Shown here one piece after another: positions 36,213-46,079 of a stretch of 64,000 nucleotides of DNA. The notes beneath the pieces were generated by a model. That model had not been told where the DNA came from and searched no databases. It saw nothing but the letters and a program-made list of their open reading frames with translations. The stretch's first letter is position 1. Every line of letters starts with the position of its first letter. Origin of the DNA: Desulfobacteraceae bacterium. Lineage in GTDB: Bacteria > Desulfobacterota > Desulfobacteria > Desulfobacterales > Desulfosarcinaceae. The position numbers were made by a program, and so were the translations under genes. The stretch lies in assembly GCA_027068085.1 (NCBI GenBank), contig JAMOUQ010000053.1, positions 1 to 64,000 on the forward strand. The letters run 5' to 3'.

Positions 36213-38039
36213 TCATTTTTCAGCAATCAGGTCGAGATACTCCTGTTCGGACAAAATTTTCACTCCCTGCTGCCGGGCCTTTTCCAGCTTCCTGCGGCCG
36301 ACCTTCCGGCCGCAGACCAGGATATCCGTCTTGCCGCTTACCGACGACTGCACCACGGCCCCCAGTTGGCGCGCCTCCTGTTCCATCCGGCTGCGGGAGC
36401 CGTGGTTCATCTTCCCGGTGAACACGATCCTCTTGCCTGCCAGCCGATGTTGTTTTCGCTCTGTCTGCAGGGGGGTGCGCTCCAGCTGGAATCCCAGACC
36501 GAGCATGTGCCGGATGGTCTCCCGGTATTCGGCCAGGCCCTTGGCGATGGAAGCAGCCGTAACGTCCCCGAACCCGTCTATCTTACTGATTTCTTCTGCG
36601 GTCAGGTTAACCACTTCCTCCAGCCTGAAATGCTCCAGCAGCCGCCGGCTGTCGCCGGGGCCGAGATCGGCAATGCCAAAAGCCGCCAGAAAGCGCCAGT
36701 CTTCCACCGGCTTGTTCAAGCTGGTCTGAAGTGCTTCGGCCAGGTTGCGCGACTGAACCGGCCCGAAACCGAGGGCTTCAAAGTCCTCGGCGGCAAGGGC
36801 GTATATCTTCTCCAGGGTATCGTATCCGGCGGCCACCAGTTTCTTGATCGTCTTGATTCCGAACCAGTCGGCCGTTCCCAGGGTCCTGAACCAGTGAACC
36901 AGCCTCTGTTCCACCTGGGCGGGGCAGTTCCGGTTGGGACAACGCAGAAAATCGCCCCTGAATTCCAGAAGATGGCCGCAGGCCGGACAGACCCGGGGAA
37001 GCTCCACCTGGCCGGCCGCCTCGATCACCCTTTCCAGCTTGGGAATCACCTCGCCGCTGCGGATCACCTCGATCCTGGCTCCGGGACCTATCTTGAGCTT
37101 TGCGACCATTCCGGCATGATGGGCCGTTACCCTGCGGATGGTGGCCCCCGACAGATTTATGGGCTCGACCTCCAGCACCGGGGTGACGTTACCCGTCCGG
37201 CCCACCTGCCAATGGATTCCGACAACCGTGGTGACGCCGGTCTCCCCCTTGCGCTTGATGGCGATCTGCCAGCGGTAATGATGGCTCGTGGCCCCCATAT
37301 ACTCCCTCAGGTTCTGATCCACCACTTCCAGCACCAGCCCGTCGGTCGGGTAGTCGACCTGCTCCAGCAGCCGCGCACCGATCCGCCGGTAGTCTTCCAG
37401 CAGCTCGGCGGCTGTGCCTTCCCAGAAAGGAAGGCTGCTGTATGGAACAAAATGAACCATTCCATCGGCCAGAGCCTTGCGGGCGTGTTCATTGAGCTTG
37501 TCCGAGGCGACTATTCCGACCACCATGTTCCTGGGATGTTCGAATATATGGGCCAGGTGGGTCTCGAAGTAAGATTTCACGATGACTATCTCACCCATTC
37601 CCCGGCCCCGGCCGCCGATGGGAACAACACCCTTGTCAAAGGCGCTGCTGATTTCGTAGCCCACCAGCCCGTTGCCGCGGGTTGCAAAGACTTTTCCGTC
37701 ATCCCGCCCGGCCAGCCCGTCCAGCTTGGGCGTCATCCGGTAGATCACCGGGTCTATTCCAAGCTTCCGGGCCGCTTTTTCCACCCGCGACAAAAAACGC
37801 CGCAGCTGCTCTTCGGTGTAAGCCTTTTCCATGGAAAGCATGGGCCGGGGATGGCGGACTTCCTGCTTGCCTTCGAAGGTTTCCGGCTCGACAGTATGGA
37901 GATAGGGATGGTCGGGATCAAGTGCCCGCAGCCGTTCCACCAGGGCATCGTATTCTTCGTCGCTTATGAGCGGATTTCCGGCCCTGTAAGCCCGGTTGTA
38001 TCTTTCCAGGTCGGCCGCCAGTCTTTCAATTTCCTTCAT
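36213..38039 (-). CDS. Divergent NAD-dependent DNA ligase-like protein (LigA paralogue)
   Basis: The 608-residue protein has LigA layout: an Ia-like domain (SDEEYDALVERL), an adenylation domain with the Lys of KLDGLA, an OB fold (WQVGRTGNVTPV), a four-Cys zinc finger (CPACG to CPNRNC), helix-hairpin-helix repeats and a C-terminal BRCT domain. Several residues important in E. coli LigA look replaced by eye: H23 (Arg), E113 (Thr), R208 (Ala) and K290 (Glu). Activity is therefore doubtful. ATG 38039 follows GGGAG and overlaps the upstream gene. A normal ligA is expected elsewhere in the genome. Confidence 0.82.
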   Translation of the reverse strand: MKEIERLAADLERYNRAYRAGNPLISDEEYDALVERLRALDPDHPYLHTVEPETFEGKQEVRHPRPMLSMEKAYTEEQLRRFLSRVEKAARKLGIDPVIYRMTPKLDGLAGRDDGKVFATRGNGLVGYEISSAFDKGVVPIGGRGRGMGEIVIVKSYFETHLAHIFEHPRNMVVGIVASDKLNEHARKALADGMVHFVPYSSLPFWEGTAAELLEDYRRIGARLLEQVDYPTDGLVLEVVDQNLREYMGATSHHYRWQIAIKRKGETGVTTVVGIHWQVGRTGNVTPVLEVEPINLSGATIRRVTAHHAGMVAKLKIGPGARIEVIRSGEVIPKLERVIEAAGQVELPRVCPACGHLLEFRGDFLRCPNRNCPAQVEQRLVHWFRTLGTADWFGIKTIKKLVAAGYDTLEKIYALAAEDFEALGFGPVQSRNLAEALQTSLNKPVEDWRFLAAFGIADLGPGDSRRLLEHFRLEEVVNLTAEEISKIDGFGDVTAASIAKGLAEYRETIRHMLGLGFQLERTPLQTERKQHRLAGKRIVFTGKMNHGSRSRMEQEARQLGAVVQSSVSGKTDILVCGRKVGRRKLEKARQQGVKILSEQEYLDLIAEK

Positions 38040-38775
38040 CGGAAATCTCCCGGCAGATGGCAAGTGCCGCCCGGCCGGCCGACCCGCGCGCCTGCCTGAA
38101 ACGCCGGTCCCTGAAGCCCGGATGCCACTTCATCCGGAACAGCTCATCCGAGACCACCAGCAGGGCTCCCAGGCTGATCTTGCGGAAACCGGCCACGGCA
38201 AGCAGGGCGGCCACCTCCATCTCCACGGCCAGGGCACCGCGTTTCTTGAACAGGGCTATCCGGGAAGGCACTTCCCTGAACACGCCGTCCGTGGTCCAGA
38301 TCAATCCCTGCCGGCACGGCAGGCTGCGCTCATCCAGCACTCCGGTGATCGAAGCAACCATCGGGCCATGGGCCGGGACAGGCCCCGGCCGGCAGATTCC
38401 GTAATGCTTGCTGGTGCCGTCGTCGGGCCAGGCTCCGGTGGGAACGACTATGTCCCCGATTCTCACATCGGAGCTTATGGAGCCGCACCAGCCGACAAAC
38501 AGCACCTGTCGCACCCCCCAGGCGATCAGCAGCTCCAGGATCATTGCCGCGTAAGGCGCCCCGATTATCGGCCCCACAAGGGCAGGCAGGCCCGGATCGT
38601 CCGGAAGATACAGCACCTTGCTCATGTAAAGACGCTGCCGCCGCCAGCCGCCGGCCCCAACGCCGCGGGCAATGGCCTCCAGGTCACCTTCGCTGGCGGC
38701 CATGACGGCCACCGGTCCCAGCCGCGGCGCCCTGCCGGATTTCTTCGGTCTGATCAGGGCATCGTCCACCGGCAC
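38026..38775 (-). CDS. Nucleoside phosphorylase (PNP/UDP family)
   Basis: The 249-residue protein fits family 1 nucleoside phosphorylases. VGWCGSISSDVRIGDIVVP matches the glycine-rich phosphate and base region, and AVEMEVAALLAVAG carries the Glu-Met-Glu ribose contact. Members cleave nucleosides to base and sugar phosphate, or hydrolyse related nucleosides. The exact nucleoside cannot be read. It overlaps the ligase-like gene by 14 bases. Confidence 0.82.
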   Translation of the reverse strand: MPVDDALIRPKKSGRAPRLGPVAVMAASEGDLEAIARGVGAGGWRRQRLYMSKVLYLPDDPGLPALVGPIIGAPYAAMILELLIAWGVRQVLFVGWCGSISSDVRIGDIVVPTGAWPDDGTSKHYGICRPGPVPAHGPMVASITGVLDERSLPCRQGLIWTTDGVFREVPSRIALFKKRGALAVEMEVAALLAVAGFRKISLGALLVVSDELFRMKWHPGFRDRRFRQARGSAGRAALAICREISDEGN

Positions 38776-38790
38776 TTGGGATTCCTTTAC

Positions 38791-39045
38791 TTATTCCGGC
38801 TCCACCAAAGCGGCCAGTTCATCTTTTACTTCGTCGATGATATCGTAGAGCCAGAGGACGTCTTCCATGCTGAGCCGGCCGGCCTTGACGGGCGCCCGTT
38901 CGCTGCCGTCCTTTTTCAGCAGTATCCGCGGGCCGATCTGCACCTTGGCTTCACCGTCGCCATAACGGTTGATGGAAACCACCAGACCGGTCTGTTCGCA
39001 TCTCCACTTCTTCAGTACCTTGTCTTTGGATGGATCGTAAGGCAT
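38791..39045 (-). CDS. Small conserved-looking protein, function unknown
   Basis: This 84-residue protein is mixed charged and has no membrane segment, signal peptide or known motif; it contains two tryptophans (KKWRCE and VLWLYD) and an acidic C-terminus. Its position 15 bases before the nucleoside phosphorylase gene and 55 after glyS suggests co-transcription. I do not recognise the family. Confidence 0.6.
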   Translation of the reverse strand: MPYDPSKDKVLKKWRCEQTGLVVSINRYGDGEAKVQIGPRILLKKDGSERAPVKAGRLSMEDVLWLYDIIDEVKDELAALVEPE

Positions 39046-39100
39046 ACTGACCTCGTCTTATTATTGCTGGTAACCCCGCCTCCGCAACCGGAACCGGGGT

Positions 39101-41176
39101 TCAGGTAGAAATCTTAGAAAAGTCGGCTATCCTGGAAAAGAGCCCCTCTATCTGTCCCAACAGGGCCAGGCGGTTGCGCCTGAGCCGTTCATCATCCACC
39201 ATCACCATGACGTCATCGAAAAAGCGGTCGACCGCCGCCCGCAAAGAAGCTATCGACGAAAGGGCTTTTTCCAGATCCCCGATGGCCAGCAGACGCCCCA
39301 CGTCCAGGCTTACCTTGTCCAGGGCCTGAAGCAGATCCCTCTCGGCAGCTTCCACCAGCAATTCCTGGCGGGGTTTTTCTTCCACCTTCTGCCCGCTTTT
39401 GCGCAGGATGTTGGCCACGCGCTTGAAGGCCACGGCCAGGGGCTCGAAGTCGGGGCGGCCCTTGAGCTTGTCGAGGGCCGCGACCCGCTGCCAGACGTAG
39501 GGAATGTTATCTATGCCGGCGGCAACCACGGCGGCGACGATATCCTTGCTGTAGCCTTCTTCCACCAGCATCCTGTTGATCCGGTTGGCGATGAAGTTCA
39601 CCACCTGGCCGGCAACCTGCTCCAGAGGCTCGCCGGCCTGGGAACCGTAACTGTTCAGGCTGGCCCGGACCGCCGTCTGCAAAGAAAGGTTGAGCTTCTT
39701 GTCGAGCATGATCTGGACAATACCGATTCCCTGCCTTCTCAGGGCGTAGGGATCCGATGCGCCGGTCGGAACCAGCCCGACGTTGAAGCAGCCGCAGATG
39801 GTGTCCAGCTTGTCGGCAATGGCCAGCAGGGCGCCGGTCATGGTCTCGGGAAGGCGTCCGCCCGAGGCCACCGGCCGGTAATGCTCTTCGATGGCCGCCG
39901 CCACCTGGTCGTTTTCACCGGCCGCCGCCGCATAGATCCGTCCCATGACCCCCTGCAGCTTGGGAAACTCGTTGACCACCTGGCTCACCAGGTCGGCCTT
40001 GCACAGCCGGGCGGCCCGCTCAACGTCCGTTTTCAGCTCGGGGGAAGTCATCTCTGCAAGCTTGCCGGCCAGACGCCGCACCCTTTCCACCTTGTCATAC
40101 ATCGTTCCCAGGTCGGCCTGGAACAATACCCCCTTCAACTGGTCGACCCAGGTGTCGAGGCTGACCTTGCTGTCAGCCCGGAAGAAAAAGCGGGCATCCG
40201 ACAGCCTGGCCCGCAAAACCCGTTCGTGGCCCCGGGCAACCAGTTCCAGATCCCTGGTGCGGGTATTGTTGACGGCTATGAAACATGACATCAGGCGGCC
40301 GGCCGCGTCGACAACCGCAAAGTACTTCTGGTGTTCCCGCATGGCGGTGATAAGGATCTCCCGCGGCAGTTCCAGGAACTGATCGTCGAACCGACCCACG
40401 GTGGCAACCGGTGTTTCCACGAGGTTGGTGACGATATCGATCAATTCCTCGTCTTCCAGCACCTGCCCTCCGGCCCGGGTTGCCGCTTCAACAACCTGGC
40501 GGCGCACAAGCTCTTTCCTTGCCAGCGGGTCGGCCACCACGTGGACTTGCTCCAGGCATTGCGGATACTGGCCGGCGGTTTCGACCTTCAGCCTGCCGGG
40601 CGCCATGAACATGTGCCCACGGCTATAGCGCCCGCTTTTGATTCTGTCGTCCAGCCTGAAAACAACCGTTTTATCGCCGAAAAGGGCCAGGATCCAGTGA
40701 ATCGGCCGGGCAAAGGCGATCTGTCCCCGTCCCCAGCGCATGGTCTTGGGAAAGGGAATGGACAAAATCAGCTCCGGCAGGATCTGCTTGAGCAGGGCGG
40801 AAGTCGCTTTGCCCTTGCGGGTGACCCTGGCTGCCAGATAGCTGCCCTTTTCGGTCTCCACCACCTGCAGCCGGCTGGCCTTGACGCCGACTTTGGCGGC
40901 GAATTTTTCGGCCGCCACGGCAGGTTTTCCGTTCTCATCAAGCCCTACCCTGGCCGGAGGCCCGGTAATGGTCTCGGTAAGCGAGGGCTGCCTGGCGGCC
41001 ATGTCTTCCACGGCAACGGCCAGGCGGCGCGGGGTGCCGTATACCGCGATTTTTCCGTGAGCAACCCTGGCTGCATCCAGCTTGCCGTCCAGGTTGCGGG
41101 CCAGGGCCTTCAGGGCCGGCTGGATGTAACCGGCCGGAATCTCTTCGGTGCCGATCTCAAGTACGAAACGTTCCAT
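39101..41176 (-). CDS. glyS: Glycyl-tRNA synthetase beta subunit
   Basis: The 691-residue protein begins MERFVLEIGTEEIPAGY, the GlyS signature, and has the HD-like and anticodon-binding regions expected (for example EHYRPVASGGRLPET and PYALRRQGIGIVQIM). With GlyQ it forms the bacterial two-subunit enzyme that charges tRNA-Gly; the beta subunit binds the tRNA. ATG 41176 after GAGG is preferred over GTG 41182. It follows glyQ by 60 bases. Confidence 0.97.
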   Translation of the reverse strand: MERFVLEIGTEEIPAGYIQPALKALARNLDGKLDAARVAHGKIAVYGTPRRLAVAVEDMAARQPSLTETITGPPARVGLDENGKPAVAAEKFAAKVGVKASRLQVVETEKGSYLAARVTRKGKATSALLKQILPELILSIPFPKTMRWGRGQIAFARPIHWILALFGDKTVVFRLDDRIKSGRYSRGHMFMAPGRLKVETAGQYPQCLEQVHVVADPLARKELVRRQVVEAATRAGGQVLEDEELIDIVTNLVETPVATVGRFDDQFLELPREILITAMREHQKYFAVVDAAGRLMSCFIAVNNTRTRDLELVARGHERVLRARLSDARFFFRADSKVSLDTWVDQLKGVLFQADLGTMYDKVERVRRLAGKLAEMTSPELKTDVERAARLCKADLVSQVVNEFPKLQGVMGRIYAAAAGENDQVAAAIEEHYRPVASGGRLPETMTGALLAIADKLDTICGCFNVGLVPTGASDPYALRRQGIGIVQIMLDKKLNLSLQTAVRASLNSYGSQAGEPLEQVAGQVVNFIANRINRMLVEEGYSKDIVAAVVAAGIDNIPYVWQRVAALDKLKGRPDFEPLAVAFKRVANILRKSGQKVEEKPRQELLVEAAERDLLQALDKVSLDVGRLLAIGDLEKALSSIASLRAAVDRFFDDVMVMVDDERLRRNRLALLGQIEGLFSRIADFSKIST

Positions 41177-41236
41177 AACCACCTCGGTCGATTTAAGATT
41201 TTTACCAATGCCACTGCCTTCCGGATCACCCTGTCA

Positions 41237-42121
41237 TCAGGCGGCCGCCGTCTTGGCCTGCAGCAGGGGAAAGCCCATCTTCTCGCGCTGTTTCAGATAG
41301 GCTTCGGCTGTGGCCCGGGCCAGATTGCGGATGCGGGCGATATACCTTGTCCGCTCGGTCACACTGATGGCCCCCCTGGCATCCAGAAGGTTGAAGGTGT
41401 GGGAACATTTAAGGCAGTATTCGTAAGCCGGCAGAACCAGCCCGTCTTCAATGATGCGCCTGGATTCGGCCTCGTATTTGTCGAACAGGTCGAACAGCAT
41501 CCCGGTATCGGCTTTTTCGAAATTGTAGGTGGATTGTTCAACCTCCTGTTGATGGTGGACATGGCCGTAGGTCACCTCCCGGTTCCATTGCAGGTCGTAG
41601 ACGTTGTCCACCCCCTGGAGATACATGGCGATCCGCTCCAGGCCGTAGGTCAGCTCCACCGAGATGGGGGCCAGCTCGATGCTGCCGGCCAGCTGGAAAT
41701 AGGTAAACTGGGTTATCTCCATGCCGTCCAGCCATACCTCCCAGCCAAGGCCCGAGGCGCCGAGGGTCGGCGACTCCCAGTCGTCCTCCACAAAACGGAT
41801 GTCGTGGTCCAGGGGATCGATCCCCAGGACCTTGAGGCTTTGCAGATATAACTGCTGGACATCCCGGGGAGACGGTTTCAAAATCACCTGGTACTGATAG
41901 TAGTGCTGGAGGCGGTTGGGGTTTTCACCATAACGGCCGTCGGTGGGACGCCTGGAAGGCTGGACATAGGCGACGTTCCACGGCTCAGGCCCCAGGGCCC
42001 GCAGCAGGGTGGCCGGGTGAAAGGTTCCGGCCCCGACCTCGATATCGTAAGGCTGAACCATGACGCAGCCCTTTTTTGCCCAGAACTTGTGCAAAGCCAA
42101 AATAACATCCTGAAAATACAT
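41237..42121 (-). CDS. glyQ: Glycyl-tRNA synthetase alpha subunit
   Basis: The 294-residue protein opens [19 protein letters not shown], as in GlyQ, and has [18 protein letters not shown] and [14 protein letters not shown] from the class II core. The alpha subunit holds the site that activates glycine with ATP. ATG 42121 has GGAAGGAAA just upstream; a longer frame to 42187 lacks family similarity. It is followed by glyS. Confidence 0.97.
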   Translation of the reverse strand: MYFQDVILALHKFWAKKGCVMVQPYDIEVGAGTFHPATLLRALGPEPWNVAYVQPSRRPTDGRYGENPNRLQHYYQYQVILKPSPRDVQQLYLQSLKVLGIDPLDHDIRFVEDDWESPTLGASGLGWEVWLDGMEITQFTYFQLAGSIELAPISVELTYGLERIAMYLQGVDNVYDLQWNREVTYGHVHHQQEVEQSTYNFEKADTGMLFDLFDKYEAESRRIIEDGLVLPAYEYCLKCSHTFNLLDARGAISVTERTRYIARIRNLARATAEAYLKQREKMGFPLLQAKTAAA

Positions 42122-42194
42122 GTTTCCTTCCTTGACGCTTGGGGTTGGTTGGAAAATCCGGACCTTCCGGCCCATCTTATTTAGCATTTAAGCT

Positions 42195-43241
42195 TCAAGA
42201 TAACAAGACACCCTGCCGGGCGATGGAGGCCGGAAGCAATTCCGCGCCATTGCCTTGCTCCAGAATTTTTGCCCATTCTTTCCTCAATTCCCGCAGAGCC
42301 TCCCTGGGCCCCAGGGCCCAGATACATCCGCCGGCACCGGCTCCGGTGAACCTGGCGCCGCAGCCTGCCTCCCTGGCGGCCCGGACCAGCCGGTCACCCG
42401 TTGTCTCCAGAACATCCGGGGTCAGGCGGCAGCGCAGATCTGTTTCGCGGTTCATCCAGCGGGCAGCCTCTTTGAAGTCGGCCCCGGCCATGGCGGCCAC
42501 GAATTTGCGGCCGGCCCGGACTATTTCCCGCCAGGTATCCCTGTCGGCGGCGGTCAGAAAATTTTCCACCCACCTGGCGTTGATATTGCGCGACTCATGA
42601 GGAACGCCGCAATAGGCCACCAGGAGCGCATCTTCCAGTCCGGCCGCCATAAGTTTGCCGGTCATCTCGCTGCGCCTGAACGGTGCCCCGGCAGCCTGCC
42701 CCTTCCAGTACCATGTGCTGACTCCCCCGAAGGCTGCCGCCAGATGGTCCTGCAAACCGCAGGGCACTCCGGCCACGCTCTGCTCGACGGCATGGGCTAG
42801 CAGGGCTATCTGCTGCCGGTGTTTTTCCACATCCCGGCCTGACAGATGATAGAAGGCCGCCACCAGGGCCACTGCGGCCACCGAAGACCCGCCCAGGCCG
42901 GAGCGGGGCGGAGAAAGGGAATCGATCCGGATACGGATCCCGCTGGCGTTGAAAGTCTCGGCAATGGCGAACATCAGGCCCAGTTCGTGGTTGAAGGGGG
43001 CCTTGCCGGCCTCGAAAGCCGCGCTTTTGAAGCCGCGGGAGACCACCTTGACCTTTCCGGGCTCATGGGCACTCAAGGTCACCCTGGTCCTCAACTCCAG
43101 GGCCACGTTGAAGGTGCACGGGTCCAGGTGGCCCAGGGGGTAAAAAAAGGTGCTCAGATCGAGGGTTCCGGCCATGTCGATCCGGCAGGGAGCCGAGCAT
43201 TGAATGGTTCTGTCACCCAGGACCGGGTTGCATCCGTCCAT
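42195..43241 (-). CDS. GHMP-family small-molecule kinase
   Basis: The 348-residue protein has the GHMP kinase ATP loop PPRSGLGGSSVAAVALVAA, an N-terminal substrate motif (SAPCRIDMAGTLD) and a C-terminal GGCIWALG loop. The closest groups by pattern are sugar and heptose kinases, but the substrate is not clear. It lies between recO and glyQ, with 19 bases to recO, which fits a housekeeping operon rather than a pathway cluster. Confidence 0.8.
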   Translation of the reverse strand: MDGCNPVLGDRTIQCSAPCRIDMAGTLDLSTFFYPLGHLDPCTFNVALELRTRVTLSAHEPGKVKVVSRGFKSAAFEAGKAPFNHELGLMFAIAETFNASGIRIRIDSLSPPRSGLGGSSVAAVALVAAFYHLSGRDVEKHRQQIALLAHAVEQSVAGVPCGLQDHLAAAFGGVSTWYWKGQAAGAPFRRSEMTGKLMAAGLEDALLVAYCGVPHESRNINARWVENFLTAADRDTWREIVRAGRKFVAAMAGADFKEAARWMNRETDLRCRLTPDVLETTGDRLVRAAREAGCGARFTGAGAGGCIWALGPREALRELRKEWAKILEQGNGAELLPASIARQGVLLS

Positions 43242-43260
43242 GGTCTTGAAACTCCCGTTT

Positions 43261-44037
43261 TCAGGTCATCGGATTCGGAACGCCCCGCAACTGCCGTAAC
43301 ACTTTCAGGCTCTTGGGGCTGCGTCCCAGATGATAGGGAACGAAGTCTTCCAGAAAGACGGTGGCCTCCTCAAGCGAGGCCGCTGAAAACCTGACTCTAA
43401 GGGCCTGGTGCAAATCACCCCGGTCCAGCCATTGAAGCTGCTTGACGGTTCCCGGGGCCAGGCGGGGGCCGTCGGCCCGGCCGCAACTCGAACAAACCAC
43501 GCCGCCTGCGGCATGATCCACCATGAGCCTTGCCCGGCCCGGTTCATTCAAGTCACGGTGACATTTGCTGCAGCGTCCAAGCTCGGGGCTCAGGCCGGCC
43601 AGATGGAGGAAACGGACCTGGAACAGGATGCTCAACAGGGCAACCGGCGTCTTGCCCTCATCGAGTCTGTCCAGGCTGAATTCCAGCAGCCGGTAGAGTC
43701 CCTGCTGGGGATGGCCTTCTTCCAGCCAGGTGTCCACCAGCTCCACCCAGTAACTGGCATGGGCTGTCGCCAGAATATCGGTCCTGATCCTGGAAAACGG
43801 CCTGGCAAGCGATGCCTCCTGCAGGACCGCCAGGCCTTTTTTTCGGCCGCGGCTGAAAACAATGTTTAGGGCTGCAAACGGTTCCAGGATCCCGGCAAAG
43901 CGCTTGGTGCTTTTTTTGGCATACTTGGCAATCAGGGACAGCTTGCCAAAGCGATCGGTCAGCAAGGTCAGAATAAGATCGTAATCGCCGTAGGTCAGCC
44001 TTCGCAGTAAGATCGAGGATGCCGCAGACCTCTGCAT
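43261..44037 (-). CDS. recO: DNA repair protein RecO
   Basis: The 258-residue protein has an N-terminal OB-fold region (ILLRRLTYGDYDLILTLLT, GKLSLIAKYAKKS) and a zinc-binding C-x2-C pair (CSKC, then CSSC), both typical of RecO. RecO works with RecR to load RecA on gapped DNA coated with SSB. The 94-base gap to the SurA-like gene has no visible terminator. Confidence 0.93.
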   Translation of the reverse strand: MQRSAASSILLRRLTYGDYDLILTLLTDRFGKLSLIAKYAKKSTKRFAGILEPFAALNIVFSRGRKKGLAVLQEASLARPFSRIRTDILATAHASYWVELVDTWLEEGHPQQGLYRLLEFSLDRLDEGKTPVALLSILFQVRFLHLAGLSPELGRCSKCHRDLNEPGRARLMVDHAAGGVVCSSCGRADGPRLAPGTVKQLQWLDRGDLHQALRVRFSAASLEEATVFLEDFVPYHLGRSPKSLKVLRQLRGVPNPMT

Positions 44038-44131
44038 TTACCAGTTCCTTGCAGCCTGGATGAAACAGTCGTTGCCCGGCGACCGAGCCGGACCGCTCAG
44101 GACTTTGGTTGCAAACCACATCTTGCGCCCT

Positions 44132-45151
44132 TCAGCCACGGCCGGATTCCAGGGTCTTTTCATCCGCGGCCGGCCGGTGGAGAATGCGGATATAGGAGCG
44201 GGCCTTGAGATCCTTCAGCCACTGCTTGTATTTTTCATCGACGACCTTGTTGTAAAGAATACGCCTGATCTCGTCCCTGACCGCTTCCAAAGGCTTTGCG
44301 TCTATGGTGACACGTTTTTCCAGCAGGAAGATCTGGTATCCCTGATCGGTTTCCAGCACCGGTGTGACCTCGCCTTCCTTCAATGCCGCGACGGCCTTTT
44401 TGATGGACGGGGCCAGATCGTCAGGATTTATCAATCCCAGATCGCCTCCCTCGGCGGCCACCGGTGATTCCGAATATTTCCGGGCCAGATCCCGGAAGGA
44501 CTCGCCCTTGACAAGCCTGGCGCGGATATCCTCCATCTGCTGAAGCACTGCCTCTTTTTCGGCTTCACCGGCTCCGGGCGGCACCGTCATCAGGATATGC
44601 CTCAGATGAAGGCGCTGCCTGCCACCGTACAGTTCCTTGTGCTCATCGTAATACCGCTTGATTTCGGCATCGGTGATCACTATCTTCGAGCGCACTTCAT
44701 GAGCCACCAGGCGGGCGCGCTCTATCTGAGACCTGATCTCCTCCCGGTACTGCTGGTAAGTCACGCCTTCTTCTTCCAGAACACGAAGCATCTCTTCGTC
44801 CGTATAGAAATTGGCCTTTTTGATCATCTCTATGGAACGATCCACCTGTTGATCGTCAACCACGATATTGAGCTTCTTTATCTGCTGCCGGGTAAGTTTC
44901 TTGTCGATCATCTGGTCCAGGACCTCTTTGCGCATCTTTGAGATCAGCCGGGCTTCTTTTTCCGGCGGCAGGCCCTGCTTTTTTATCCTGGCCTCGATCG
45001 GCTTCACAAAAGCTTCGAACTCCGACTGGAGAATGACATCGTCATTTATCACCGCAATTATCCGGTCCACCACTTCGGCAGCAGCCGGCAGCGACAACAT
45101 CCACAGGATCAACACCGTCCAGCCAAGACAGGATTTCAATCTTATAATCAT
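44132..45151 (-). CDS. SurA-like periplasmic chaperone / peptidyl-prolyl isomerase
   Basis: The 339-residue protein has an N-terminal signal (WTVLILWMLSLPAAAE), VVDRIIAVINDDVILQSEFE typical of SurA N-terminal domain, and one parvulin domain (RHILMTVPPGAGEAEKEAVLQ to GGDLGLINPDDLA). It likely helps fold outer-membrane proteins in the periplasm. SurA of E. coli has two parvulin domains, while this has one. It pairs with another SurA-like gene 42 bases upstream. Confidence 0.88.
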   Translation of the reverse strand: MIIRLKSCLGWTVLILWMLSLPAAAEVVDRIIAVINDDVILQSEFEAFVKPIEARIKKQGLPPEKEARLISKMRKEVLDQMIDKKLTRQQIKKLNIVVDDQQVDRSIEMIKKANFYTDEEMLRVLEEEGVTYQQYREEIRSQIERARLVAHEVRSKIVITDAEIKRYYDEHKELYGGRQRLHLRHILMTVPPGAGEAEKEAVLQQMEDIRARLVKGESFRDLARKYSESPVAAEGGDLGLINPDDLAPSIKKAVAALKEGEVTPVLETDQGYQIFLLEKRVTIDAKPLEAVRDEIRRILYNKVVDEKYKQWLKDLKARSYIRILHRPAADEKTLESGRG

Positions 45152-45193
45152 GAAAACAATCAGCCCTCTATAAGTTATACGGACAGGATTTCC

Positions 45194-45907
45194 CTACCCG
45201 TTCATCTCTTCGATCAAACGTTGCCAGACCTTCTCATCCACTTTTACCGGGTACCGCTTGTGAATATGCTCCAGCCACTGTTTGTAGACGGCCTCGGCCT
45301 TCTGGCGGCGCAGATGGCGAATTACCCGCTGATCGACCTTGGCGCCGTTTCCCGCTCCGTCTTTACCGGATTCGGGCCGGCGGCCCTTCAGGTAGGTGCG
45401 GTAATACTCGGCCACATCCTTGGGGGTGATTTCCACCTGGGCCTCCAGCTGCCGGGCAATGACCTTTTCCATCAGCAATCTGGTCTTCAGGCGCTCTTTC
45501 CACTGCTTGAAAGACACCGCGTTTTCCAGCAGCACCCGCTCGAATTCGCCCGGGGGATAATCTTCCTTGATCTTGGCAACGGCCTGTTCCAGTTCCTTGT
45601 CGCCGATGGTGATACCGGCATCGGCTGCATAGGCCTTGATCACCAGCTCATCGTTGAGCTGCTGGAGCAAGCGCAGATGGATTTGCCGCAGCAACTGCCT
45701 GTCCGGTTGCTTGCCGGGGGGAAAATCTTCTGCCACAACCATCTCGAACAGCTGGCGATAGTCATCCACGGTCACCTCTTGCTGCCCGCAACTGAGCAGC
45801 ACACCGGAAGATTTCACTTTGCCGTCCTCGGTACAGCCCCAAACCGATGCCGCAACCAGAAGGGCCAAAACCCAGCTGAGCCGGTACATGGCCGGTCTCT
45901 TTCCCAT
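45194..45907 (-). CDS. SurA N-domain lipoprotein chaperone
   Basis: The 237-residue protein starts with a lipoprotein signal ending in SVWGC, so it should be anchored to a membrane by the Cys. The rest is helical and SurA-N-like (VTVDDYRQLFEMVVAE, KELEQAVAKIKEDYPPGEFERVLLE), without a parvulin domain. ATG 45907 follows AGGAG. It may deliver clients to the SurA-like protein encoded next. Confidence 0.8.
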   Translation of the reverse strand: MGKRPAMYRLSWVLALLVAASVWGCTEDGKVKSSGVLLSCGQQEVTVDDYRQLFEMVVAEDFPPGKQPDRQLLRQIHLRLLQQLNDELVIKAYAADAGITIGDKELEQAVAKIKEDYPPGEFERVLLENAVSFKQWKERLKTRLLMEKVIARQLEAQVEITPKDVAEYYRTYLKGRRPESGKDGAGNGAKVDQRVIRHLRRQKAEAVYKQWLEHIHKRYPVKVDEKVWQRLIEEMNG

Positions 45908-46079
45908 GGAGCATCTCCTTTTCAAACCCGCAGCCGCTTCCGCAAAAAGTCCGCAGTGCATCCCGATGGATTCCCAAATTGCCCGCGCTCACGGCGGGCC
46001 GGCGTGAAGTGCGGCCGCCTCGAACGGCTCGGCCGGAAATAAAACAGATGCCGGACTATTTGCGAATCCGTCAAAATTA

